Origin: JANRLJ01 sp033762735
GTDB lineage: Bacteria; Chloroflexota; Anaerolineae; Aggregatilineales; Phototrophicaceae
Length of the DNA: 64,000 bases
Direction: 5' to 3'
Assembly: GCA_033762735.1 (NCBI GenBank)
Contig: JANRLJ010000237.1
Coordinates: forward strand, 9,878 to 73,877
The position numbers were made by a program, and so were the translations under genes. Positions 25,006-34,556 of this stretch are shown here, one piece after another. Below the pieces are notes generated by a model. It had not been told where the DNA came from, did no database searches, and saw only the letters and a list, made by a program, of their open reading frames with translations. Each line of letters starts with the position of its first letter. Within the stretch, counting starts at the first letter, position 1.

Positions 25006-26271
25006 ATGGCTGTAACAATCGAAACGATGCAACGCGAGGAACTGCAGGCGCAACTGATCAGCAAAGCCCGGAAGCAAGGGGCAATCAGCTACGATGATAT
25101 TCTGGCTGTATTCCCGGATATCGAGCGTGATGTCATGCTTCTGGATGAGTTGATGGATCACCTGCTTGATGCGGGGATTGAAGTGCTCCCCGGAAACCGC
25201 ATGGACGCAGAAGTTGAAGCTCTGCCTGATGAAGCCGAGTCGATTGATCTGCGCCAGGCCAATAACGTAGAAGAAGATGAGGAATACGAGCAGAACGGTC
25301 GTTCCCTGCTTAAAAGTGACCTCATCGAAGATGCGGGCTACCAGCAAGCGCTGGATACAGACGACGTGGTCGGCCTCTACCTGAAGGAAGCCGGGCGTGT
25401 TCCGCTGCTCACCGCTGAGGAAGAAGTCTCCCTCGCGAAGCGCATGGAAGCCGCTGCCTTTGCCCAGGAAAAACTGGAACAGTACGGCGATACGCTGCCG
25501 CCGGATGACATCTATACGCTCAAGGACATCATCATTGATGGTGAAATGGCGCAGGAACATCTGGTGCGTGCGAACGCGCGTCTGGTCATCAGCGTCGCCA
25601 AGAAATACATCGGGCGCGGCGTGCCTTTCCTCGATCTGATTCAGGAAGGCAACATCGGCCTGATCCGCGCGACCAACAAATTTGAATATCGTCGCGGGCA
25701 CAAGTTCAGCACCTATGCAACCTGGTGGATTCGCCAGGCCGTCAGCCGCGCTGTGGCAGATCAGGGCCGCACCATTCGCGTCCCGGTGCACATGGGCGAC
25801 CAACTGAACCGGATGCGCCGCGTTCAACTGAATCTGCTGCAGGAACTGGGGCGCGAGCCGTCGATTGACGAACTGGCCGAAGGGCTGGAGACGACACCGG
25901 ACAAGGTGGAAAACCTGCTGGAAATCGCCCGCCGCCCCGTCAGCCTGGAGACACCCATCGACGAGGAAGGTGATTCGACCTTCGGCGATTTCGTCGAGGA
26001 CGTGAACAGCCCTGCCCCGGCGGAAGAAGTGGCGACCCACCTGCTGCACGAACAGCTTCAGGCCGCGCTGGATCGCCTGCCACCGCGCGAGGCTCAGATT
26101 CTTCGGCTGCGTTACGGCCTGGAAGATGGCCGTGTTTATACGCTGGAAGAAGTCGGCCAGACCATTGGCGTCACCCGCGAGCGCGTGCGCCAGCTTGAAG
26201 CCCAGGCTTTGAACCGCCTGCGCCAGTCCTCTGCCCATATTATCCTCCGCGATTATCTCTACGAGGAGTAA
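25006..26271 (+). CDS. rpoD: RNA polymerase primary sigma factor (RpoD/SigA type)
   Basis: 421 residues. An N-terminal region 1.1-like domain (QGAISYDDILAVFPDIERD) is followed by region 1.2 (VGLYLKEAGRVPLLTAEEEVSLAKR), region 2 (NARLVISVAKKYIGRG, FLDLIQEGNIGLIRA, FSTYATWWIRQAVSRA), region 3 and region 4 (LPPREAQILRLRYGL, LEEVGQTIGVTRERVRQLE). It directs promoter recognition. It heads a set of four same-strand genes with gaps of 4, 10 and 19 bases. Confidence 0.95.
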   Translation: MAVTIETMQREELQAQLISKARKQGAISYDDILAVFPDIERDVMLLDELMDHLLDAGIEVLPGNRMDAEVEALPDEAESIDLRQANNVEEDEEYEQNGRSLLKSDLIEDAGYQQALDTDDVVGLYLKEAGRVPLLTAEEEVSLAKRMEAAAFAQEKLEQYGDTLPPDDIYTLKDIIIDGEMAQEHLVRANARLVISVAKKYIGRGVPFLDLIQEGNIGLIRATNKFEYRRGHKFSTYATWWIRQAVSRAVADQGRTIRVPVHMGDQLNRMRRVQLNLLQELGREPSIDELAEGLETTPDKVENLLEIARRPVSLETPIDEEGDSTFGDFVEDVNSPAPAEEVATHLLHEQLQAALDRLPPREAQILRLRYGLEDGRVYTLEEVGQTIGVTRERVRQLEAQALNRLRQSSAHIILRDYLYEE

Positions 26272-26275
26272 TCGC

Positions 26276-27106
26276 TTGGGCGTTCGATCTGGCTCAGCCA
26301 AAGACACACGACGCAGCACCGGCGGTTGGCTCTGGCCGCTGGTGCTGAGTGTCCTGGGCATCGTGCTGCTGCTGGATAACTTTCTCCTGTTAGGTGATTT
26401 CAACGCGGTGGCGCTGCTGCCGCTGCTGCTGGTCATCGCCGGGGCGCAGATTTTGCTGCGGGGGGATTTTCTCCCCAGCGAGGAAGCTCGCCGTTTTGGG
26501 ATCACACGCGGCAGTGTTGAGTCTGCGACGCTGGAAATCAACAGCGGTGAAATTGATGTCGAGCTTCGCCCCTTGCAGCCGGATTATGTGCTGCGGGATG
26601 GGCAGGCCGCGCTGATTGCCGGGCAATTCGCCGCGCAGTCACGCCCTGCGCTGACGATGGCCGAAAATTATGCCCATCTGCAGATGCACCGGGCGGCTAC
26701 TCCCTGGACGGCCTTTGCCGACTGGAAAATCAGCCTTGCCCGCGATCTGCCCTGGCAAATTCTGGCTTCCAGCCACATCGGACAGTTGAACTGCGATCTG
26801 TCCGATCTGATCGTCCATGAGGTGGTGCTGGCGACTGGTATCGGTGATATCCGTATGGTCAGCCCCAAAGAGGCCTTCCGACCTCTGCACCTGCGCTCCA
26901 CCCTGGGCAGTATTCACGTTATCACCCCTCCCGGCTGTCGCACACGCATCCTCGTGGAAACCGGGCGCATGTTCGGCGTGAAAGCCGATGCAACACGCTA
27001 TTCTTCCTCAGAAGGCTCAGTGTTTGAAGCGCTCGACGCCGATGAGGACGCCCCACTCGTCGAAATTCGCATCAGCGGAACCTTCGGCGACGCCTTTCTC
27101 GCCTGA
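26276..27106 (+). CDS. Small membrane protein with LiaF-like C-terminal domain
   Basis: 276 residues. Start is TTG 26276, seven bases after GAGGAG. Two adjacent membrane helices (WPLVLSVLGIVLLLDNFLLL and FNAVALLPLLLVIAGAQILL) fit the DUF5668/LiaF-type N-terminal module; the rest is a beta-rich domain (ATLEINSGEIDVEL and later GDIRMVSP, GSIHVITPPG) of the adhesin/LiaF-like kind. The function is not known; relatives sense the cell envelope. Closely follows the sigma factor gene. Confidence 0.7.
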   Translation: MGVRSGSAKDTRRSTGGWLWPLVLSVLGIVLLLDNFLLLGDFNAVALLPLLLVIAGAQILLRGDFLPSEEARRFGITRGSVESATLEINSGEIDVELRPLQPDYVLRDGQAALIAGQFAAQSRPALTMAENYAHLQMHRAATPWTAFADWKISLARDLPWQILASSHIGQLNCDLSDLIVHEVVLATGIGDIRMVSPKEAFRPLHLRSTLGSIHVITPPGCRTRILVETGRMFGVKADATRYSSSEGSVFEALDADEDAPLVEIRISGTFGDAFLA

Positions 27107-27116
27107 GGTTGGTGCG

Positions 27117-27674
27117 ATGAATGCGCTGCCTGGTTTCGTCATCCGGGATGGCCTGGAAAGCGATATTCCTGCTTGCCTGGAATTGAACGCCAACTATGAA
27201 ACCGATTACGTGTGGCAGGTCACGTTCCAGCAGGGAACCGGGCTGCGCACCGCCAGCTTCAAAACCGAACATCTCCCCCGCACGATGTCCGTCACCTACC
27301 CCCCCAGCGAACACCGCCTGCGGCAGGCGCTTGAGGGGAATGAATGCCTGCTGGTGGCGGCAGGGCGCGATGACCCCGACCTTATCGTCGGCTACCTGGT
27401 CATGCAGCGCGACCCGATGCACGGCATCGCCCACGTTCATGATCTCGTTGTCTCCCAACCCCTGCGGCGGCGCAAAATCGGTTCTCGGTTGCTGAAAGTG
27501 GCGCGACAGTGGGCGGTCGAAAACGGTATGACCCGATTAATGGTCGAGACGCAGACTAAGAACTACCCGGCGATTCAATTCTGTCAGAACTCTGGGCTGG
27601 TCTTTTGCGGCTTTAACGACCGTTACTTCGACAACCAGGATATTGCCGTCTTCTTTGCACAGAATCTACGCTGA
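27117..27674 (+). CDS. GNAT-family N-acetyltransferase
   Basis: 185 residues. The acetyl-CoA-binding region is visible as HDLVVSQPLRRRKIGSRLLKVARQWA (about 115-140), followed by LMVETQTKNYPAIQFCQNSGLVFCGFNDRYF, typical of GNAT enzymes. The substrate cannot be predicted. ATG 27117 is chosen; the reading frame is open further upstream but only inside the preceding gene. Confidence 0.85.
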   Translation: MNALPGFVIRDGLESDIPACLELNANYETDYVWQVTFQQGTGLRTASFKTEHLPRTMSVTYPPSEHRLRQALEGNECLLVAAGRDDPDLIVGYLVMQRDPMHGIAHVHDLVVSQPLRRRKIGSRLLKVARQWAVENGMTRLMVETQTKNYPAIQFCQNSGLVFCGFNDRYFDNQDIAVFFAQNLR

Positions 27675-27693
27675 GCCATACCGGAGTTTCGTG

Positions 27694-29619
27694 GTGACCG
27701 ACTCCCTGTTCGCCTTCCTCGACCTGCTGAATGAAACACTGGCATCCGCGATTGTTATCGTCGCGTTTTCGATGCTGCTGTATAACCTGACGCGCAACAT
27801 CAAGAACCGCGTCACCCGTACCTCCAGCGCGGTGCTGGGCTGTGTTACGGTGGTGTATGTGTGTGACGTGCTGATCTCGCTGGGACCGGGGGTGGGTACG
27901 TATGAAGCGCTGCTGCGGCTGCAGTGGCTTGGGCTGGCCTTTATTCCTGCGGCGATGTTCCACTTATCGGATGCACTGCTGGCGACGACCGGGCTGCCCT
28001 CGCGTGGAAGGCGGCGGCGCGTTGTCCGGCTGCTTTATGCCATCAGCACTCTGTTTCTGGTGCTGGCGACCTTTACTGACCTGCTGATCGAACCACTGAC
28101 ACTTGGCAGTCGCGTCAGCCTGCGGGCGGGTGTTCTGTTCCCGGTCTATATCGCCTACTTTCTGCTGAATAACATCATCGCCTTTATTAATGTAGAACGT
28201 GCGCGGCGGCGCTGCCTCACCCGCACCACCCAACGCCGCATGACCTATCTGCTGGTGGCGATGATAACACCCGTCGTCGGCATCTTCCCCTATTCGGTGC
28301 TGCTTGGCCCCGGGCAGGAATACACGCTGTCCGCGCTCACGCTCGTCAATCTCGGCAATCTGATTATCATCTTTATGCTGGTTTTCCTGGCCTACCCGCT
28401 GTCCTTTTTCGGCTCACGGGTGCCTGATCGTGTGGTGAAGGCCGAACTGCTGCGCTTTATGCTGCGCGGCCCCGGCACGGGACTGATCGCACTGGTGACG
28501 ATTGTCTTTATCGACCCCACCGCGCGCTTGTTCGGCTGGCCGGGCGAAACCTTTATGCCGTTTGCCACGATTGCGCTGATCCTGCTTTATCAGTGGATGA
28601 TTGACCTGGCAATCCCCCGTCTTGAAAAAGCCCTCATCTACCGCAGCGATGATGACACGATGGAGAAGGTTCAACGGTTGAGTGAACGCTTTCTCTCCCG
28701 CAGTGATCTGGTGCAGTTAATCGAAGCGGTTCTGGAAGGCACCTGCGACTATCTGCGCGTCAATGCCGCCTTTGTCGTGTCCCTGAACACGGAAGGCAGC
28801 CCCCCAGAACTGGTCAAGGCGATTGGACATCCACAATTCACAGGCACATGGCCGAACATGGATGAGTTACCGTTGCTGCCTTCTGCCCGCCCAACCAGTA
28901 TTCCCCAGGTACATCCCTGGCAAAACTTCTGGCTGATTCCGCTCTACAGCCAGCGGAACGCCGTCGCCACCAACCGTCCTGTCATCGGCATTATGGGCAT
29001 CGAAGCCCGGTCAGAGACAACGGCTTCCGAGGAAACCCTTTTTAATGAAGACGAACAGGGGATGCTGCGCACCTTCGTTCGCCGTGCCGCACAAGCGCTG
29101 GATGATCTGCTGCTGCAAAGCGAGATCAGCGCCGCGCTGGAGGGTCTGCTGCCGCAGATGGCGCTCACGCGCAACCGAGCCGCCGAGGTGGAATTTCGCC
29201 CCGGCAGAACACCTGCGCCACAGGCCAACGGCGCGTTCGACCGTCAGCAGGTCATCGAACAGGTTCACGCCGCGCTGCGCCACTACTGGGGCGGGCCGGG
29301 GCTGAGCCAGAGCCGCCTGCTGGAACTGAACATTGTGCAGGAAGCGCTCAGCCACAACGACAACAGCGCCGTGAAAGCGCTGAGAGACGTGTTGAATCAG
29401 GCAATTGAACGGCTGCGCCCGCCGGGAGAGCGTGACATGAAAAGCCAGGAGTGGATGCTGTATAACATCCTGCAACTACGCTTTCTGGAAAAACGCAAGG
29501 CGCGCGAAACTGCCCAGCGTTTGTATATGGCGGAAGCCAGCCTCTACCGCAAACAGAACATTGCGATTGAAGCCGTCGCAGATGCAATTCTGGCAATGGA
29601 GCATGATTCCCAGCCCTGA
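27694..29619 (+). CDS. Membrane sensor-like protein with GAF domain, no kinase domain
   Basis: 641 residues from GTG 27694 (GGAG seven bases upstream). About eight hydrophobic segments fill residues 1-300, resembling histidine-kinase N-terminal 7TM modules. A GAF-like domain follows (about 335-475, from RFLSRSDLVQLIEAVLEGTCDYLRVNAAFVV to FVRRAAQALDDLLLQ). The C-terminal 150 residues are helical (ERLRPPGERDMKSQEWMLYNILQLRFLE) with no H-box or ATPase motif. It may relay a signal by protein contact. Confidence 0.7.
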   Translation: MTDSLFAFLDLLNETLASAIVIVAFSMLLYNLTRNIKNRVTRTSSAVLGCVTVVYVCDVLISLGPGVGTYEALLRLQWLGLAFIPAAMFHLSDALLATTGLPSRGRRRRVVRLLYAISTLFLVLATFTDLLIEPLTLGSRVSLRAGVLFPVYIAYFLLNNIIAFINVERARRRCLTRTTQRRMTYLLVAMITPVVGIFPYSVLLGPGQEYTLSALTLVNLGNLIIIFMLVFLAYPLSFFGSRVPDRVVKAELLRFMLRGPGTGLIALVTIVFIDPTARLFGWPGETFMPFATIALILLYQWMIDLAIPRLEKALIYRSDDDTMEKVQRLSERFLSRSDLVQLIEAVLEGTCDYLRVNAAFVVSLNTEGSPPELVKAIGHPQFTGTWPNMDELPLLPSARPTSIPQVHPWQNFWLIPLYSQRNAVATNRPVIGIMGIEARSETTASEETLFNEDEQGMLRTFVRRAAQALDDLLLQSEISAALEGLLPQMALTRNRAAEVEFRPGRTPAPQANGAFDRQQVIEQVHAALRHYWGGPGLSQSRLLELNIVQEALSHNDNSAVKALRDVLNQAIERLRPPGERDMKSQEWMLYNILQLRFLEKRKARETAQRLYMAEASLYRKQNIAIEAVADAILAMEHDSQP

Positions 29620-29722
29620 ACCTGCTTCTAACGCTCCCCTTCCTGACCCCTTACGAAGCATTCTGCTAATTTGACACCAGCAAAATACCTCTTTTCACAA
29701 AGACGACGCTGTTGAGCGGATG

Positions 29723-29731
29723 TGTTATAAT
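29723..29731 (+). promoter_or_regulatory. Extended -10 promoter of the S1 gene
   Basis: TGTTATAAT, a perfect -10 with the TGn extension, about 90 bases upstream of the chosen start and 65 bases upstream of the alternative ATG. No good -35 is seen. Confidence 0.6.
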
Positions 29732-29822
29732 GCTGGCAGATACGCAGGGGTGTCTACCACACAATCGAATATAAAAACCAACGACAGATGGAAACATGTT
29801 AGTTCGCAAGGGGGATAGCGTA

Positions 29823-30800
29823 ATGACCACGGATGTACAGCGACATGATCTTAAACAACCACCACCAGCGCTGGACGAAGGCTACTGGTTGGCTCTGTTA
29901 AATGAAGGGGAGTTCGCCAAAGCCGCTCCCCCTGACTACACAGGAGCACGGGTCGATTATGAACCGCGTGGTGAAGTTTTTTTTGAAGATCACCATGCGT
30001 CCGTCGAGGCAGATTGGGCGGAAATCAGCCAGATCACCGAGAACGATGACGTCATCGAGCTGAAGGTCGTGGGGTACAATCGGGGCGGCTTATTGGTCGA
30101 ATGGCAGTCGCTGCGTGGCTTCGTCCCGGCCAGCCAGCTCATCAACTTCCCCTCTACCTCGAACAGCACAATTCGGCGTAACGCGCTGCTGGAACGGCTG
30201 GGTCAGACGCTGCGGCTGCGTGTGATTGAACTCAATATTGAAAAAAATCGCTTGATTTTATCGGAACGGGCTGCGCAGGCCGAACCCGGCGAGCGCTACG
30301 ACATTCTCGCCCGTCTGAAAACGGGTGATACGGTCAGCGGTTACATCACCAATCTGTGTGACTTTGGTGCGTTTGTCGATCTGGGTGGCCTGGAAGGCCT
30401 GATTCATATCAGCGAACTAAGCTGGGGGCGTGTGGGGCATCCCGCCAATATGCTCGAACGTGGGCAGCAGGTCGATGCTTACGTGCTGGATGTTGACCGG
30501 GACGCCGGGCGAATCGCGCTCAGCCTGAAGCGGCTGCGCCCTGATCCCTGGCAGACGGTGCAGGAGCGCTATCGCCTCGGTCAGACCGTCGAAGGTGTCA
30601 TTACCAACGTCGTCGATTTCGGTGCGTTCGCCTGCATTGAAGAAGGGCTGGAAGGGTTGATCCATGTCTCTGAACTGGCGGAAGGCCACTTCCTGCATCC
30701 GCGCAACGTTGTCACCGAAGGCCAGCGCATCCACGCACGCATCCTCAGCATCAACGGACAGGCGCGCCGCCTGGGGCTGAGCCTGCGGCTGTCACCTTGA
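29823..30800 (+). CDS. S1-domain RNA-binding protein (ribosomal protein S1-like)
   Basis: 325 residues from ATG 29823 (AAGGGGG about eight bases upstream); ATG 29796 is an in-frame alternative. Three S1 OB-folds are seen: about 55-140, 158-240 (GDTVSGYITNLCDFGAFVDLGGLEGLIHISELS) and 245-325 (GQTVEGVITNVVDFGAFACIEEGLEGLIHVSEL). It binds single-stranded RNA and may act as a short ribosomal protein S1; E. coli S1 has six domains. It is a single-gene unit with its own promoter and terminator. Confidence 0.87.
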   Translation: MTTDVQRHDLKQPPPALDEGYWLALLNEGEFAKAAPPDYTGARVDYEPRGEVFFEDHHASVEADWAEISQITENDDVIELKVVGYNRGGLLVEWQSLRGFVPASQLINFPSTSNSTIRRNALLERLGQTLRLRVIELNIEKNRLILSERAAQAEPGERYDILARLKTGDTVSGYITNLCDFGAFVDLGGLEGLIHISELSWGRVGHPANMLERGQQVDAYVLDVDRDAGRIALSLKRLRPDPWQTVQERYRLGQTVEGVITNVVDFGAFACIEEGLEGLIHVSELAEGHFLHPRNVVTEGQRIHARILSINGQARRLGLSLRLSP

Positions 30801-30827
30801 GAAGCCGTCACAGCAAGCACAAGCAAC

Positions 30828-30860
30828 AAAGGCCAGCGACAACCTCTGGCCTTTTTGTTT
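30828..30860 (+). terminator. Rho-independent terminator after the S1 gene
   Basis: AAAGGCCAG (30828-30836) pairs perfectly with CTGGCCTTT (30846-30854), followed by TTGTTT. Confidence 0.9.
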
Positions 30861-30883
30861 AATGTGCAACGGTCTTCAAACAA

Positions 30884-30892
30884 TGCTACACT
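30884..30892 (+). promoter_or_regulatory. Extended -10 promoter of ftsK
   Basis: TGCTACACT, with start expected near 30899. It puts the in-frame TTG at 30902 almost at the transcript's end and favours GTG 30926 as the ftsK start. Confidence 0.45.
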
Positions 30893-30925
30893 AGGCGAAG
30901 GTTGGAAGGTTCAGGTGTAGAGTTT

Positions 30926-33574
30926 GTGGCACAGCCAAAACAAGCAGATTCCGGCTTCGATGAAAAAGCCTTAGCCGATAACAAGGCTGAAAAAGCGAAA
31001 AAAGAGGCGGCCAACAGCGGTTCGGCGAGTAAAACATCGTCCAAACAGCCGTCGGCGGATAAGGGCAAGAAAGCCGGGAACGAACCCACCAGAACCCCAC
31101 TACAGCCCCGCTATGAAGTCAAACCGGAGTTCTGGGACGCCCTGCTCGATAGTTTTCCGCCCTGGCTTGATGAAATCGGGGCGATTGCGCTGCTGGTCTT
31201 CGGCATTGTCTCATTCATGGCAATTTTCAACGTCTCGCCTGATGCGACGCTGGCAATCGCCTGGTCGAACGCACTGCGCAGCCTGTTCGGTTATGGCAGC
31301 CTGCTCGTCTCCGGCGGCATTTTCGCGCTCGGAATCATCATCCTGCTACCCAAGATCGGCATTACCGTCTCGTTCCCCACGCGGCGGGTGCTGGCGCTGG
31401 AGATCGGCTTTCTGGCGGTGCTGGCGATTATGCACCTGTCCAGCGGCGACTCTGAACTTCGCGCGATTGCCCGCAACGGTGAAGGCGGCGGCTATATCGG
31501 CTGGGGCATGAGCGCCCCGCTGCACTGGGCATTTGGCCCGGCCTTCTCCACGCTGGTCTATACGCTGATCCTCATTCTCAGCTTCGGCGTGGTCATCGGC
31601 ATCACCCGCACACAGGTCAATCACTGGCTGCAAACCGCCAGCGACCGCCTGAAAAACTACAGCCAGCGCATGTTCACCGCCGCCGCACCGCCCGCCCCAC
31701 CTGCGCCTCCTGTTGCAGCAGAAGCTACTGCCCCACCGCCCATGTCGCTCAGTCCCCGCCGTCCGCCAACAAGTGCGCTCATTCGCATTCGACCCAACTT
31801 TGACGCGCTGCCACCCTCAATGCGCCCCGGTGCAGGTGAAGCCACCGAGAAGTCGGACATCAACGAACGCTTTGAAAAGCTGATCGTCACCGGGGGGGAA
31901 ACCAACCCGGCCGTTTCCGCCAGCCTGATCGCCGATTATGACCTGATCGGCAAACCTGTGGAGAACAAAGGCGGCAAGGGTGCGCCCCTGTTCGTCGAAC
32001 GGCCTGATGGGCGCGTGAAGCGCTACTTCGCGCTGGAAAGCATGAAGGAACCCAAAAAGCTCGCCAAACGCGACAAAGCGCTGCCGCCGCTGGAACTGCT
32101 GCAGGACGTGGAGATGAACCCACCGGACGAGTACGAGATCAACCGCAACGTGGTGCTGATCGAAAACACGCTGATGGAGTTCGACATCAACATTGATGTG
32201 GTGGATGTGAAGGTCGGCCCCACCGTCACACAATATGCCGTGCAGCCCTTCCGCGAGAACAAGGCGGGCGAAGGCGAAAACGTGATGGAGCGCACCCGCC
32301 TGAGCAAAATCGCGGCACTGTCGCGTGATCTGGAACTGGCTCTTTCTGCCAAGCGGCTGCGTTTGGAAACACCCGTGCCCGGCCACAGCTACATGGGCAT
32401 CGAAGTTCCGAATAAAAATCCGAGCACGGTGGCCCTGCGCTCGGTCTATGAAAGCCGCGACTTCCATGATGCCCTGCTGCGAGCGAAATCCCCGCTGGTA
32501 ATTCCGCTGGGGCGCGATGTAGCCGGGAACGCGGTGAGTGTTGATCTTGCTTCCATGCCGCATCTGCTGATCGCCGGGACGACCGGTTCGGGCAAGTCGG
32601 TGGCGATTGCCGCGATGGCCGCCGCGCTAATCCTCAATAACACACCTGACCGGGTGAAGATGGTGATGCTCGACCCGAAGATGGTCGAACTCAGCCGGTT
32701 CAACGGCCTGCCCCATCTGCTCGGCCCTGTTGAGACCGACATGGAGCGCATTATTGGCGTGCTGCGCTGGTGCACTCGCGAGATGGACAGGCGCTATAAG
32801 CTGCTGGAAGAAAACGTCGCCCGCAACATCGCCGATTACAACGCGCGGCTCGGCCAGCGCCGCAAGGATGAACAACTGCCCTACATCGTCATCATGATTG
32901 ACGAAATTGGCGATCTGATGATGAGCCGCCCCGACGAAACCGAAAAGACGGTCACGCGGCTGGCGCAGATGGCGCGCGCGGTCGGGATGCACCTGGTCGT
33001 CGCCACGCAGCGTCCCAGCGTGGATGTGATCACCGGGTTGATTAAGGCCAACTTCCCCTCGCGCATCGCCTTCGCGGTTGCGTCCGGCATCGACTCCCGT
33101 GTCATTCTGGATACGGTCGGCGCGGAATCGCTGCTTGGTCGCGGGGATATGCTCTACCTGGCGGTGGATGCCGCTGCCCCGCGCCGCTTGCAGGGGTGCT
33201 ATGTGACCGACTCCGAAGTGCGCGATCTGGTCAAGTACTGGAAGGATTGGTACGCAACACAAATTACCGAAGGCAAGATGGAAAAGGCAGGTGTCGCCCC
33301 CTGGGATCGCGGCCTGACGCGGCGCGAATTCCTGTCCGAAATCGACCCGATGCTGGAAGACGCGATTGAACTGGTCGTAAACGAGCAGGAAGCCTCTGCC
33401 TCGCTCATTCAGCGTAAACTCGGCCTGGGGTATCCTCGCGCCGCCCGTATGATTGACCTGCTGGAAGAACTCGGTGTGATTGGTGAACCCGTCGCGGGCG
33501 GGCGCAGCCGTAAGGTGATGATCGAAAAAGGCAAAGACCCGTTCAAGGAACTGGATAAAAAGGGGAAAAAGTGA
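30926..33574 (+). CDS. ftsK: FtsK/SpoIIIE-family DNA translocase
   Basis: 882 residues. A Lys/Ala-rich N-terminus precedes four membrane helices (about 80-235), a Pro/Ala linker, then the motor: Walker A GTTGSGKSVAIAA, Walker B YIVIMIDEIGDLM, and the conserved VGMHLVVATQRPSVDVITG. The C-terminal winged-helix gamma domain (SASLIQRKLGLGYPRAARMIDLLEELGVIG) reads DNA orientation. It pumps chromosome through the division septum. Start GTG 30926 is preferred over TTG 30902 because of the upstream promoter and AGGTG box. An intrinsic terminator follows at once. Confidence 0.93.
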   Translation: MAQPKQADSGFDEKALADNKAEKAKKEAANSGSASKTSSKQPSADKGKKAGNEPTRTPLQPRYEVKPEFWDALLDSFPPWLDEIGAIALLVFGIVSFMAIFNVSPDATLAIAWSNALRSLFGYGSLLVSGGIFALGIIILLPKIGITVSFPTRRVLALEIGFLAVLAIMHLSSGDSELRAIARNGEGGGYIGWGMSAPLHWAFGPAFSTLVYTLILILSFGVVIGITRTQVNHWLQTASDRLKNYSQRMFTAAAPPAPPAPPVAAEATAPPPMSLSPRRPPTSALIRIRPNFDALPPSMRPGAGEATEKSDINERFEKLIVTGGETNPAVSASLIADYDLIGKPVENKGGKGAPLFVERPDGRVKRYFALESMKEPKKLAKRDKALPPLELLQDVEMNPPDEYEINRNVVLIENTLMEFDINIDVVDVKVGPTVTQYAVQPFRENKAGEGENVMERTRLSKIAALSRDLELALSAKRLRLETPVPGHSYMGIEVPNKNPSTVALRSVYESRDFHDALLRAKSPLVIPLGRDVAGNAVSVDLASMPHLLIAGTTGSGKSVAIAAMAAALILNNTPDRVKMVMLDPKMVELSRFNGLPHLLGPVETDMERIIGVLRWCTREMDRRYKLLEENVARNIADYNARLGQRRKDEQLPYIVIMIDEIGDLMMSRPDETEKTVTRLAQMARAVGMHLVVATQRPSVDVITGLIKANFPSRIAFAVASGIDSRVILDTVGAESLLGRGDMLYLAVDAAAPRRLQGCYVTDSEVRDLVKYWKDWYATQITEGKMEKAGVAPWDRGLTRREFLSEIDPMLEDAIELVVNEQEASASLIQRKLGLGYPRAARMIDLLEELGVIGEPVAGGRSRKVMIEKGKDPFKELDKKGKK

Positions 33575-33595
33575 GGGCGCACATGCGCCCTTTTT
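33575..33595 (+). terminator. Rho-independent terminator after ftsK
   Basis: GGGCGC (33575-33580), loop ACAT, GCGCCC (33585-33590), then TTTTT. It touches the stop codon of the convergent SRAP gene. Confidence 0.88.
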
Positions 33596-33596
33596 C

Positions 33597-34286
33597 TTAC
33601 AGCAGTGAGGCCTGTCCGGTCGCGCTGAGCGGGACGATGCACTCTGGCAAGTCATTGGCCGGGCTGTTGACCAGCGTCGAAACCTCAAACACGTCCATCT
33701 TGTTTTCGTCGTAGGGGCGCAGCAGCGGCTTCAACACTTCAGGCGGCAGTTCGTCTTTGGACAGCCACAGGTCATAGTTGGACTTATCCAGAATAACGGC
33801 CATGCGGTTGTGCAGCGGGGAGATCAGATCGTTCGGTTCGCTGGTCAGAATTGTGCAGGAGCGAATCTCGCCGCCGTCGGGCGAATGCCAGATTTCCCAC
33901 AAACCCGCAAACGCGAACAATTCCTGGTTTTTCAGATGCACGAACATCGGCTTTTTGGCCTTGCCGTCCTTCGCCCATTCATAGAAGCCATTGGCCGGGA
34001 TCAGGCAGCGGCGGCGTTTGAAGGCTGCACGGAAAGCAGGCTTTTCTTCGACCGTTTCACTGCGGGCGTTAATCATCTGATTGCCAATCGCCATATCCTT
34101 CGCCCACGAAGGAATAAGCCCCCAGCGGTAAAACGTGAGTTCCCTGTGATTATCGTTGGAGATGACCGCAACGGGCTGCGTGGGCGCAACGTTGTAACGG
34201 GCAGACATTTGCGTCGGCACCGTCGTCAGATCAAAATGCTGCTGAATTGTGGCGGGGTCAGCCGTCAGAACAAATCGACCACACAT
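33597..34286 (-). CDS. SOS-response-associated peptidase (SRAP/HMCES/YedK)
   Basis: 229 residues. Cys2 follows the initiator Met (MCGRFVLTAD), as required for covalent capture of abasic sites after Met removal; INARSETV, the Glu in ANGFYEW and the His in LHNRMAVIL complete the active site. It cross-links to abasic sites in single-stranded DNA. The first of two tandem ATGs (34289) would displace the Cys, so 34286 is chosen. Confidence 0.93.
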   Translation of the reverse strand: MCGRFVLTADPATIQQHFDLTTVPTQMSARYNVAPTQPVAVISNDNHRELTFYRWGLIPSWAKDMAIGNQMINARSETVEEKPAFRAAFKRRRCLIPANGFYEWAKDGKAKKPMFVHLKNQELFAFAGLWEIWHSPDGGEIRSCTILTSEPNDLISPLHNRMAVILDKSNYDLWLSKDELPPEVLKPLLRPYDENKMDVFEVSTLVNSPANDLPECIVPLSATGQASLL

Positions 34287-34313
34287 CATTCAATCCAATC
34301 TACTGCGTTTTCG

Positions 34314-34556
34314 CTATTTCCTGGAACTGTTCTTGCCGACCTCGCTCACCTGCCGCGCGACGCTGATGGCGGCCAGAACCAGCGAGAGCAGTTGAGCGGT
34401 TGGAATGCGTTCAATCTTGCCACCGTTGCGGGTGATCTCTTCTTCGGCGGTGCGATTGAACAGATAAGCCGAGAGCAGGCCGAACAGCAGCCCGCCGATT
34501 GCACCCAACATATAGGAACGCGACTTCCAAGTGGTGTCATTCGTGTTTTGAATCAT
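34314..34556 (-). CDS. Small single-pass membrane protein
   Basis: 80 residues with one helix (YMLGAIGGLLFGLLSAYLF) near the N-terminus and a polar, Lys/Ser-ended tail. No family recognised. ATG 34556 overlaps the upstream gene's end by 20 bases, so both are probably co-translated. Confidence 0.65.
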   Translation of the reverse strand: MIQNTNDTTWKSRSYMLGAIGGLLFGLLSAYLFNRTAEEEITRNGGKIERIPTAQLLSLVLAAISVARQVSEVGKNSSRK

